NCBI GenBank assembly: GCA_024644505.1
Contig: JAHEHQ010000015.1
Span: 1-15,625 of the forward strand
DNA: 15,625 nt
Direction: 5' to 3'
Origin: Gammaproteobacteria bacterium
GTDB taxonomy: Bacteria > Pseudomonadota > Gammaproteobacteria > Chromatiales > Chromatiaceae
Shown: in pieces, positions 1-7,627 of the stretch
How the letters are laid out: the number at the start of each line of letters is the position of its first letter
Position numbering within the stretch: the first letter of the stretch is position 1
Translations under genes and position numbers: made by a program
Notes under the pieces: model-generated
What the model saw: the letters and a program-made list of their open reading frames with translations, nothing else
Told to the model about the DNA's origin: nothing
Databases searched by the model: none

Positions 1-2
1 CG

Positions 3-47
3 CACAAGAACGTGGGACTGAACCGCTTCGAAGTGGATAATGAATAG
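3..47 (+). CDS. Possible 3' end of an upstream gene (fragment)
   Basis: Frame 3 is open from the left edge for 14 codons and then stops at TAG. The tail reads HKNVGLNRFEVDNE. It is followed immediately by palindromic repeats, as expected for a true gene end. Another frame is also open for 13 codons from the edge, so the reading is not certain. The fragment is too short for me to recognise a family. Only sequence to the left of the window can settle it. Confidence 0.35.
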   Translation, partial: HKNVGLNRFEVDNE

Positions 48-52
48 TAAGC

Positions 53-70
53 CGGAATTCATTCGGCCAG
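53..70. repeat. REP-like motif, single copy
   Basis: The core GAATTCATTCGGCCA here recurs at 6696-6710 and, as its reverse complement, at 6649-6663. In this copy it stands as a single half, directly after the probable end of the upstream gene and before a second, unrelated inverted repeat. Dispersed extragenic palindromes of this general form are common between genes in Gammaproteobacteria. Transcript-end stabilisation is a plausible role but is not shown by the sequence. Confidence 0.6.
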
Positions 71-87
71 CAGCCGTTTCAGCAATC

Positions 88-165
88 GTAGCCTGTGTTG
101 AGGAACGAAACACGGGTTTGAAGGGCAGAACTCGACCCGTGTTTCGCAAGCTCAACACAGGCTAC
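88..165. repeat. Long imperfect inverted repeat, REP-like
   Basis: The left arm (88-117) and right arm (135-165) are nearly perfect reverse complements. Both carry GTAGCCTGTGTTGAG at the outer end and CGAAACACGGGT at the inner end, with a two-to-three base asymmetry between them. The loop is about 17 bases (118-134). The GTAGCCTG...TTGAG...CGAAACAC pattern resembles a class of dispersed palindromic elements seen in proteobacterial intergenic DNA; that assignment is from memory. It lies 59 bases before the SIMPL gene start and has no T-run, so a mobile or extragenic palindrome is more likely than a simple terminator. Confidence 0.7.
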
Positions 166-223
166 ACCCGCTACGGTTTTGCTATATAGAGAGGGTACGA
201 TCTTCTTCAAAAAGGATGAAATC

Positions 224-913
224 ATGAAACTGACGCGCATCGCCTTTCCGGTCCTGCTGCTTTGCCTTGCCAATGCCTGGGCGGATACGACGCCACTCAC
301 CTATGACCGGATCAGCCTTGCCGTGACTGCCGGTGAGGACGTGGAGAACGACACCCTGATCAGCCTGATGTACGCCCAGAAAGAGGGCAACGATCCGTCG
401 CTGCTGGCCACGGAGGTGAATCGCGTGATCAAGAGCGCGATCGAGATGGCCAAAGGGGAATCCGCCGTAAAGATACAGACCATGGAGTACAACACCAGCC
501 CGGTCTACCGCAGCCAGGTGCTGAGCGGCTGGCGTGTGCGCCAGTCGATCCGGTTGGAAAGCCGTGACGCAGCGGCATTGAGCAACCTGATCGGCAGGCT
601 TCAGGCCGATCTGGGGGTGGGCAGTATCTCCTATGCCGTCTCGCCGGAGCGCCGCAGGGGCGCGGAGAATGAACTGGTCAAGTCAGCCATCGCGGATTTC
701 AGGCAGCGCGCGGACATGGTCACGGAACAGATGGGCAGAAGCGGTTACCGCCTGGTGCAGATGAACGTCAACACCTCCGGTCTTGGCCCCATGCCCGTTG
801 CCCGGAGTTCCCGGGGCATGATGATGGCGGCGGAGGCACCACCCCCCGCCCTGGAGGCAGGCACACGCCGGGTGGAGGTTCGGGTGGACGGCACCATCGA
901 GCTGAAGCCCTGA
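224..913 (+). CDS. SIMPL domain (DUF541) periplasmic protein
   Basis: This 229-residue secreted protein matches the SIMPL/DUF541 family, found in bacterial periplasmic and outer-membrane proteins related to E. coli YggE. The biochemical role of the family is poorly defined. I chose ATG 224 over an in-frame start at 179 because it follows AAAGGAT at a good distance and gives a proper signal peptide: MKLTR, a hydrophobic run, then probable cleavage after ANAWA. The mature part starts YDRISLAVTAGEDVEND and keeps the typical pattern of a long helix (about residues 55-80), a YNTSPVY segment, and a C-terminal strand ending VEVRVDGTIEL. The methionine-rich stretch RGMMMAAEAPPPA near residue 205 is low complexity. 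The stop codon shares bases with ATG 913 (TGATG), so the gene is probably translationally coupled to the azlC pair downstream. Confidence 0.85.
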   Translation: MKLTRIAFPVLLLCLANAWADTTPLTYDRISLAVTAGEDVENDTLISLMYAQKEGNDPSLLATEVNRVIKSAIEMAKGESAVKIQTMEYNTSPVYRSQVLSGWRVRQSIRLESRDAAALSNLIGRLQADLGVGSISYAVSPERRRGAENELVKSAIADFRQRADMVTEQMGRSGYRLVQMNVNTSGLGPMPVARSSRGMMMAAEAPPPALEAGTRRVEVRVDGTIELKP

Positions 914-980
914 TGTCGGCCCTTACAACCAACAGGTACGATCAGCCAGAGGTCCGGCAGCCCTGAGCCTGGTTCCCGCC

Positions 981-1637
981 TTGCGGGCGACGCTGCCCGT
1001 GATGTTCGGCTATGTCCCCCTGGGCATGGCTTTCGGTATCCTGTTTCAGGGTCTGGGTTACCCCTGGTACTTCGCGACCCTGATGGGGCTCTTTGTGTTT
1101 GCCGGCGCGGCCCAGTTCATGGCCATCGGGCTGCTTACCGCGCAAGCCGGTCTGCTGGAGGTGGCAGTCTCCACCCTGGCGCTAAATTCCCGCCACATCT
1201 TTTTCGGCCTTTCTGTGCTAGGCCGATACCGGTGCCGGGGCCTGAAAAAGGCCTATCTGATCTTCGGACTCACCGACGAAACCTATTCCCTGATCACCAG
1301 CACCGAGCCCCGGGGAGATCAGAACGAACAGGACTACTATCTGACCATCACGGCGCTCAACCAGAGTTACTGGGTCGTGGGCTGTACCCTCGGTGCGGTG
1401 ACGGGCAGCCTGGCCGACTTCAACACCGCGGGGATGGATTTCGCCCTGACGGCGCTGTTCCTGGTGCTGCTCATCGAGCAATGGGCGAAAATCCGTGAAC
1501 TCTTTCCCTTCGTGATAGCCATACTCTCGGGCATGCTCGCCATTGCCCTGTTGCGGGAGCAGATGCTGCTCATCGCCATCGCGACCGCCATTGTGGTGCT
1601 GGTCCTCCAATGGCGCATGTCCGGAGCACGGGCATGA
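981..1637 (+). CDS. azlC: AzlC family branched-chain amino acid exporter, large subunit
   Basis: The protein is a polytopic inner-membrane subunit of the AzlCD/YgaZH type, which exports branched-chain amino acids. Family marks are the opening RATLPVMFGYVPLGMAFGILF, the GAAQFMAIGLL segment, NSRHIFFGLSVL, and the TDETYSLI motif near residue 95, with several hydrophobic helices after it. From TTG 981 it is 218 residues, slightly short, and this start has no Shine-Dalgarno sequence. Relatives usually have 10-20 residues before the first helix. An ATG at 913, overlapping the stop of the preceding gene, opens 17 codons (913-966) that would run into this frame if one base were added near the CCC at 961-963. 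The true gene may therefore be 913-1637 with a frameshift or sequencing error. Its stop overlaps the azlD start (ATGA). Confidence 0.85.
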   Translation: MRATLPVMFGYVPLGMAFGILFQGLGYPWYFATLMGLFVFAGAAQFMAIGLLTAQAGLLEVAVSTLALNSRHIFFGLSVLGRYRCRGLKKAYLIFGLTDETYSLITSTEPRGDQNEQDYYLTITALNQSYWVVGCTLGAVTGSLADFNTAGMDFALTALFLVLLIEQWAKIRELFPFVIAILSGMLAIALLREQMLLIAIATAIVVLVLQWRMSGARA

Positions 1638-1966
1638 GCGGGGCCACCTATCTGATCGCCGTCATCGCCGTAATGACGGCTGCCACCTTTCTTACCCGTG
1701 TCACACCGTTCGTACTGTTGCGCAATATGGCGGACCACCCGCTGCTGCTGTTCCTTGGCCGCTATACCCCGCCGGCCATCATGACCATCCTGGTGCTTTA
1801 CAGTCTCCGGGAAATCAATCTCACCACGGCCCCGTTCGGTGCGCCGGAACTGATCGCCTCGCTCATCACCGTCACCCTGCATCTCTGGCTGCGACACGCC
1901 CTGTTGAGCATATTTACCGGTACCGCCTTCTACATGTTCGTGGTTCAAACCGGGTTTTTTCTTTGA
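1634..1966 (+). CDS. azlD: AzlD family branched-chain amino acid exporter, small subunit
   Basis: This 110-residue membrane protein fits AzlD/YgaH, the small partner required with AzlC for amino acid export. It has about four hydrophobic segments and the family features TFLTRVTPF near residue 20, FLGRYTPPAIMTILVLYSL near residues 43-62, and a C-terminal segment LLSIFTGTAFYMFV. ATG 1634 overlaps the azlC stop as ATGA and has GGAG seven bases upstream. An in-frame ATG at 1610 lies inside azlC and is less likely. The gene order and four-base overlap are typical of the pair and argue for one translationally coupled unit with azlC. Confidence 0.88.
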   Translation: MSGATYLIAVIAVMTAATFLTRVTPFVLLRNMADHPLLLFLGRYTPPAIMTILVLYSLREINLTTAPFGAPELIASLITVTLHLWLRHALLSIFTGTAFYMFVVQTGFFL

Positions 1967-2172
1967 CCGGGAACAAGAAAACCGAAGGTATTTTGTAACC
2001 TTTTTATTACGGTGCCTATCCGGGTGGCGCCTTCAAAAATAAGGTGTTAAATTTGGTGGATTCCAGCCTGGTTCGGCAGTTCAGGCTGTAGAGTCCGATC
2101 AACGATCCAGGGGGATCTGGCGGTCTTCCGGTCACCCAAACACACACCACTGAACAATAGAGAGCTGATCCT
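1967..2172 (+). promoter_or_regulatory. Leader region of pckG, no clear promoter
   Basis: These 206 bases separate azlD from pckG. I see a weak hairpin after azlD (GGTGCC at 2011-2016 with GGCGCC at 2026-2031), which could end the azl transcript. A second small hairpin pairs CAGCCTG at 2064-2070 with CAGGCTG at 2082-2088, and GATCC/GGATC pairs around 2104-2117. A weak sigma70-like pair, TTGTAA at 1993-1998 and TATCCG at 2017-2022, is possible but not convincing. The length suggests that pckG has its own promoter, but I cannot place it or name a regulator. Confidence 0.35.
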
Positions 2173-4026
<1,854 letters not shown>

Positions 4027-4047
4027 ACGGCAATTGACGTCAGACTG

Positions 4048-4073
4048 ACAAGCCGGCCTGAAGGCCGGCTTGT
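4048..4073 (+). terminator. Terminator-like hairpin after pckG
   Basis: Left arm 4048-4058 (ACAAGCCGGCC) and right arm 4063-4073 form a perfect 11-bp, GC-rich stem around a TGAA loop. It begins 21 bases after the pckG stop. The tail CTTTC has only a short T stretch, so termination may be partial. The next start codon (4084) is 11 bases past the stem, so the hairpin can act either on transcript ending or on translation of the lipoprotein gene. Confidence 0.8.
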
Positions 4074-4083
4074 CTTTCAACCA

Positions 4084-4596
4084 ATGATGCGATACGCCTC
4101 GCTGCTTCTGTCCCTGACCGTCATCCTGTCGCTGCTGATGACAGGGTGTGCCGGTCTCGAGAAAAGAGAGGAGGCGCCCAGGGTGAACCTGGTAAGCCTT
4201 CGGGTCCTGGATGTTCAGTTCTTTGAACAGCGCTACGGGCTGACCCTGCGCGTCATCAATCCTGATCGCAGGGAAATCTCCATCGAGGGCATCAGTTTCG
4301 AGGTCGAGCTGAATGGACAGGCGTTCGCCTACGGGGTGAGCGGAGACCCGGTAGTCATCCCCGGGTTCGGCGAGCAAACCCTGGAGGTGGAAGTCATCAG
4401 CACCCTGTTCAACGTTGTTGAACAGCTGCATAACCTGGAACAGCGCTCAGGCCAACCCCTCGAATACCGGATACACGGCAGAATCAGCGTCACCGGGGGG
4501 CTGATGAGCATACCGTTCGAGCAGCAGGGCAGCATCGGTCCTGCACCATCCGGTCAGTCCAGCGCAGGTCCCAGCACGAACTCCAGAACCCGGTAG
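4084..4596 (+). CDS. LEA type 2 (WHy domain) lipoprotein
   Basis: The 170-residue product starts with a lipoprotein signal: a hydrophobic stretch, then the lipobox LMTGC with Cys22 as the lipidation site. Residues about 32-155 fit the LEA-14/WHy beta-sandwich fold: VNLVSLRVLDVQFFEQRYGLTLRVINPD, then EISIEGISFEVELNG and a VVIPGFGEQTLEVEV strand. Bacterial members are envelope proteins of unclear function. The C-terminal 20 residues (after about 150) are rich in Ser, Pro and Gly and overlap an opposing gene, so they may be unstructured. ATG 4084 and ATG 4087 are both possible. Neither has a Shine-Dalgarno site, because the pckG hairpin occupies that position. The gene may depend on read-through from pckG. 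Confidence 0.8.
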   Translation: MMRYASLLLSLTVILSLLMTGCAGLEKREEAPRVNLVSLRVLDVQFFEQRYGLTLRVINPDRREISIEGISFEVELNGQAFAYGVSGDPVVIPGFGEQTLEVEVISTLFNVVEQLHNLEQRSGQPLEYRIHGRISVTGGLMSIPFEQQGSIGPAPSGQSSAGPSTNSRTR

Positions 4597-4778
4597 CCGT
4601 GTTCATCGAGGGCATCCTCGATGTCTTCCCATGTGTAGTCGGGATCATTTTCTTCCACCCCCGATATCACTCCGGTGGCATGCCGAAAGGCCTCCTGTCC
4701 GTCGATGTCCTCGGGAATACTCACCACCCGTATCCCCTCCGGTTTTACGGATGGCAACACCATCAATCTGTTATCCAT
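4554..4778 (-). CDS. Small acidic protein of unknown function
   Basis: This 74-residue soluble, strongly acidic protein (many D and E, as in GVEENDPDYTWEDIEDALDEHGY) has no signal peptide or membrane segment. I do not recognise a family. I chose ATG 4778, read on the minus strand, because GAGGAG (4784-4789) lies five bases before it; a GTG two codons earlier overlaps that site. A good ribosome site and plausible composition support a real gene. Its last 43 bases overlap the LEA lipoprotein gene tail to tail. It diverges from the acyltransferase gene, sharing a 159-base intergenic region. Confidence 0.65.
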   Translation of the reverse strand: MDNRLMVLPSVKPEGIRVVSIPEDIDGQEAFRHATGVISGVEENDPDYTWEDIEDALDEHGYRVLEFVLGPALD

Positions 4779-4876
4779 TTCCACTCCTCGATGCCTTCGC
4801 GGGCCATAAGTCCATTCCGATTCTATAACCTTCTTTCACTTTAAGATAATCGAGTCCAACCGCCTTGATCAACGGC

Positions 4877-4905
4877 TTGTCCTTGGAGCTGTGAATGTCT
4901 ATGCT
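4877..4905 (+). promoter_or_regulatory. Candidate sigma70 promoter for the acyltransferase unit
   Basis: TTGTCC at 4877-4882 and TATGCT at 4900-4905 are 17 bases apart, the best spacing for a sigma70-type promoter. They lie about 30 bases before the ribosome site of the gene at 4938. Each hexamer matches the consensus at four of six positions. The location in a divergent intergenic region supports it, but chance matches of this quality are common. Confidence 0.4.
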
Positions 4906-4937
4906 CCCGGATCAAAGTCTTTAAGGGGAGAATTACC

Positions 4938-5912
4938 ATGTCCGACAACGAACAGCGCGCCATTTTCATTTTTCCCGGCCAGGGTTCCCAGTACCAGGGC
5001 ATCGGAAGCGATCTTTGCGCCGAGTTCTCTTCGGCACGCCGCATCTATGAGCAGGCCAGCGATGTACTGGGCTACGACATGGCCAAGCTGTCGCTGGATA
5101 ACCCCGAGGACAAGATCAACCTTACACGCTACACCCAGCCGGTGCTCTTGACCCATCATATCGCCTGCCTGACCGTCTACCGGGAATTAGCGGCGTTGCC
5201 CGTGCAGCCGGTTGCCGCCGCCGGCCACAGTCTGGGGGAATACAGCGCCCTGGTAACTGCCGGTGCGCTGAGCTTCGAGGATGCCCTGGGACTGGTGGCC
5301 AAACGCGGGGAGTTAATGGGTACCTACGGCGAGGGGGAGATGGCGGCCCTGACCATGGATCTGGAGACCGCCCAACCCTTTTCCGACAGACATTTCTGCG
5401 CGATAGCCGGTCTCAATCTGCCGGACCAGACCGTGGTTGGGGGCTCCCCTGCCGATCTGGACGCCCTGGCGGCGGAGATCGCCGAAAAACTGCCGAAGAA
5501 AAGGGCTGTGAGGCTCAAGACCGAAGGGGCCTTTCATACCTACTACATGGTGGAGGCCGCGCGCCGGTTCCGGGATGAACTGAACAAGGTCGAATTCGGG
5601 GAACTGGCGATCGGGGTGCCTTCAAACTATACCGGCGGCTATCACGAGAGCGATCCGGCCACCATCAGAGCCCGGCTGTTTTTCCAGCTCTTCCATCCCG
5701 TGAATTGGGTGGGCTGCATGCAGACGGCGCTGGACGACGGGATCAACCTGTTTCTGGAATTTGGCGGCGGCATAGGACCCGGAGACGGTCCCGCGGACAA
5801 GCGCCCCAACCTGGAGGGCATGATCAAGAAGTTCACGCGCCGCGTCAGGCCCCGTCCGAACTACCTGCCCGCGATCAATATCGAGACCATAAAAGAGACA
5901 GCCGGGGGCTGA
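4938..5912 (+). CDS. Malonyl-CoA:ACP transacylase-like acyltransferase
   Basis: This 324-residue soluble protein has the acyltransferase fold of FabD and of polyketide synthase AT domains, which move an acyl group from CoA to a carrier protein through a serine ester. Visible marks are FPGQGSQ at 12-18 (oxyanion loop), the nucleophile motif GHSLGEYSAL with Ser98, the carboxylate-binding Arg123 in KRGELM, and the catalytic His200 in GAFHTYYM. The GAFH form resembles stand-alone trans-AT and polyketide enzymes more than the VPSH of FabD. The C-terminal FGGGIGPGDGPADKR also departs from the usual glycine motif. No fab genes or carrier protein are near, so a housekeeping FabD role is doubtful; the substrate is unknown. 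AAGGGGAG at 4922-4929 supports the start. The lipoprotein gene follows 18 bases later. Confidence 0.82.
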   Translation: MSDNEQRAIFIFPGQGSQYQGIGSDLCAEFSSARRIYEQASDVLGYDMAKLSLDNPEDKINLTRYTQPVLLTHHIACLTVYRELAALPVQPVAAAGHSLGEYSALVTAGALSFEDALGLVAKRGELMGTYGEGEMAALTMDLETAQPFSDRHFCAIAGLNLPDQTVVGGSPADLDALAAEIAEKLPKKRAVRLKTEGAFHTYYMVEAARRFRDELNKVEFGELAIGVPSNYTGGYHESDPATIRARLFFQLFHPVNWVGCMQTALDDGINLFLEFGGGIGPGDGPADKRPNLEGMIKKFTRRVRPRPNYLPAINIETIKETAGG

Positions 5913-5930
5913 TCTCGTACCGGCTGCGGC

Positions 5931-6608
5931 ATGGGAGGGTTAACGAATACAGCCCGGTACTGGACAGCCGTTGGCTGTAGCCTGTTGGCACTGCCCCTGC
6001 TCTGGGGCTGCATCACGACGGCGGGACACTCCGGCGACCAAAGCACGCCCCGAACCTTCGTCTACCAGTGTTCCGACGATTACACCTTTGTCACCAGGAT
6101 CCGCGATGACCATGCATGGCTGTTCCTGCCGGGGCAGACCGTCAAACTGCCCCAGGTTCCTTCGGGTTCAGGGACCAAATACAGCGATGGGACCATCAGC
6201 TTCCTGAGCAAAGGAGATGAGGCCCTGCTGGAAACGACCCGGACCACGCACCGCAACTGTGTCAACAACCGCAGCCTGGCAATCTGGGAGCACGCCAAGC
6301 TCAATGGTGTGGATTTCAGGGGCGTGGGAAACGAGCCGGGGTGGTATCTTGAGATCCGCAATGGGGAGTCGATTCAGTTCGTGACAAATTACGGTGACGA
6401 CCGTTATCTGTTCGACAATCCGAAACTGAGATCGGATCCCACGACCAGGGAGACGGTCTATCGGGCAGTTTCACCGGGCCATCGTCTGGAGGTGCTGTTG
6501 AAAGGTGAAACCTGCCAGGACAGCATGGCCGACGAGAGCTACGAAACCCGGGTCAGGGTGGATCTGGACGGCCGGGTCTACCAGGGCTGCGGAAAGGCAC
6601 TTCATTGA
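5931..6608 (+). CDS. Lipoprotein with MliC lysozyme-inhibitor and COG3650-like domains
   Basis: The 225-residue product has a lipoprotein signal ending LLWGC (Cys27), so it is probably anchored in the outer or inner membrane. Residues about 44-112 fit the MliC/PliC family, inhibitors of C-type lysozyme: YQCSDDYTFVTRI, then VKLPQVPSGSGTKYSDG and FLSKGDEALLE, with Cys47 and Cys110 placed for the family disulfide. The SGSG-x-x-Y loop is the segment known to enter the lysozyme active site. Residues about 115-225 resemble a COG3650-type domain: GNEPGWYLEIRNGESIQF, YGDDRYLF, then CQDSMADESYETRV and GCGKAL, with a second cysteine pair (195, 220). ATG 5931 has no clear ribosome site, and coupling to the preceding gene is likely. 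Confidence 0.8.
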   Translation: MGGLTNTARYWTAVGCSLLALPLLWGCITTAGHSGDQSTPRTFVYQCSDDYTFVTRIRDDHAWLFLPGQTVKLPQVPSGSGTKYSDGTISFLSKGDEALLETTRTTHRNCVNNRSLAIWEHAKLNGVDFRGVGNEPGWYLEIRNGESIQFVTNYGDDRYLFDNPKLRSDPTTRETVYRAVSPGHRLEVLLKGETCQDSMADESYETRVRVDLDGRVYQGCGKALH

Positions 6609-6648
6609 GAGTGCTTCTTACCGTTTGACTTACTTACTCAAGAAACAG

Positions 6649-6711
6649 TTGGCCGAATGAATTCGGCCCTGCAAAGGTAATCCGGGTGTAGGGTCGAATT
6701 CATTCGGCCAA
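6649..6711. repeat. Nested palindromic (REP-like) element between convergent genes
   Basis: The outer arms 6649-6670 and 6690-6711 are 22-base inverted repeats with one mismatch. Each arm is itself a small hairpin: GGCCGAAT and ATTCGGCC around a two-base centre. The same core occurs at 53-70. The element sits between the ends of the lipoprotein gene (+) and the thioesterase gene (-), where it could act as a two-way transcript end or stability structure. Its form fits a REP/BIME-like dispersed repeat. Confidence 0.75.
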
Positions 6712-6716
6712 ATCGA

Positions 6717-7172
6717 CTACCCTTGATCGGTAAATGCCGAATAGGTCCCCCGGAACACGGCGGCGACCCGGTCTTTTTCACGTACCTCAGCCACCAGCTC
6801 CAGGGGCGTCCTGCGGCCCTGTTGGAGCCGCTCCATAAAGGCTTCAAACGAACCGTCCCCGGGCAATTCACAGCGCGCCTCGAAGTCGCCCCGCACCGGC
6901 CGGGAATATTCTATGGATGCCTTGCCCAGAACACTGCGGGCGGGAACTCCCGCCCGGGTGAAACTCAGGTGCAGCGTACCCCAGCAGGCAATGGCACAGA
7001 TACTGAACAGGCTGCCGCCAAAGGCGGTGCCGTGAATGTTGACATTGGCGGACAAAGAGGCCTGAACGATCAGCCTTCCCTCTCCATGTTCCTCCAGCCG
7101 CAGTCCCATGTACCGGGTCAGGGGTACCTCTTCCCGCAGCGTCTCCTCCAGCCAGGTTACCCGGTGTCCCAT
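6717..7172 (-). CDS. Hot-dog thioesterase, YiiD C-terminal type
   Basis: This 151-residue protein fits the putative thioesterase family equivalent to the C-terminal domain of E. coli YiiD, a single hot-dog fold. The key segment is NVNIHGTAFGGSLF at residues 43-56, where the HGT-x-FGG turn builds the CoA-binding helix; it is followed by ACWGTLHL and SIEYSRPVRGDFEA. Such enzymes hydrolyse acyl-CoA or acyl-ACP; the substrate is unknown. Start ATG 7172 has no good ribosome site, and a TTG at 7178 is the alternative. It is the last gene of the propionate run, 50 bases after mce, with an imperfect hairpin (7193-7217) in the gap, so its expression may be lower. Its place suggests release of CoA from pathway intermediates, which is only inference. 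Confidence 0.78.
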   Translation of the reverse strand: MGHRVTWLEETLREEVPLTRYMGLRLEEHGEGRLIVQASLSANVNIHGTAFGGSLFSICAIACWGTLHLSFTRAGVPARSVLGKASIEYSRPVRGDFEARCELPGDGSFEAFMERLQQGRRTPLELVAEVREKDRVAAVFRGTYSAFTDQG

Positions 7173-7192
7173 TGTCAATCAGCAAAGATACG

Positions 7193-7217
7193 GTTGACCG
7201 GCTGAAGATCCGGCAAC
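7193..7217 (-). other. Imperfect hairpin between mce and the thioesterase gene
   Basis: GTTG-A-CCGG (7193-7201) pairs with CCGGCAAC (7210-7217), with one bulged A and an eight-base loop. No T-run follows on the minus strand, so it is more likely a processing or attenuation structure than a full terminator. It overlaps the mce-thioesterase spacer only. Confidence 0.35.
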
Positions 7218-7222
7218 CTCCC

Positions 7223-7627
7223 TCACGCCTGCTCCAGTTCCACCAGGGTGCCGCAGAAGTCCTTGGGGTGCAGGAACAATACAGGCTTGCCATGGGCGCC
7301 GATCCTGGGACTGCCGTCACCCAGCACACGCGCACCCTCAGCCTTCATCTTCTCCGCGGCCGCCTCGATGTCCTCCACCTCATAGCACACATGATGAATG
7401 CCGCCCCCCGGATTCTTTGCAAGAAAACCGGCGATGGGCGACTTCTCACCCAAGGGGTGAAGGAGTTCTATCTTGGTGTTTGGCAGTTCCACGAAGACGA
7501 CCACCACCCCGTGATCCGGTTCTTCCTGAGGTTCGGACACCTTTGCTCCCAGCGTATCCCGGTAGACCGCCGTGCCCGCCTCAAGGTCGGGTACCGCAAT
7601 GGCCACGTGATTCAATTTTCCGATCAT
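7223..7627 (-). CDS. mce: Methylmalonyl-CoA epimerase
   Basis: The 134-residue protein is a typical small member of the vicinal oxygen chelate fold. It interconverts the (S) and (R) forms of methylmalonyl-CoA, which is needed because the carboxylase makes (S) and the mutase uses (R). It begins with the family pattern KLNHVAIAVPDLEAG. Probable metal ligands are His7, the IELL segment near residue 54, His78 or His79 in GGGIHHV, and Glu130 in GTLVELEQ. AAGGGAG lies seven bases before the start. The start overlaps the meaB stop as ATGA, so the two are translationally coupled. Confidence 0.95.
   Translation of the reverse strand: MIGKLNHVAIAVPDLEAGTAVYRDTLGAKVSEPQEEPDHGVVVVFVELPNTKIELLHPLGEKSPIAGFLAKNPGGGIHHVCYEVEDIEAAAEKMKAEGARVLGDGSPRIGAHGKPVLFLHPKDFCGTLVELEQA

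Noticed and set aside
2041..2172. Riboswitch or RNA thermometer in the pckG leader
   Set aside because: Only short hairpins are present, with no conserved riboswitch core that I recognise.
4771..4860. Possible minus-strand promoter for the 74-aa gene (TATAGA with a weak upstream hexamer)
   Set aside because: The -35 match is poor at every acceptable spacing, so it is not separable from chance.
5975..5990. Partial match to GTAGCCTGTG of the repeat at 88-165
   Set aside because: Only about ten bases match, it lies within the lipoprotein signal peptide codons, and no second arm is present.
6638..6871. Minus-strand frame of 77 codons at the thioesterase 3' end
   Set aside because: Its end is a translation of the palindromic repeat (GRMNS...AEFIRPT) and the rest overlaps the thioesterase gene in another frame.
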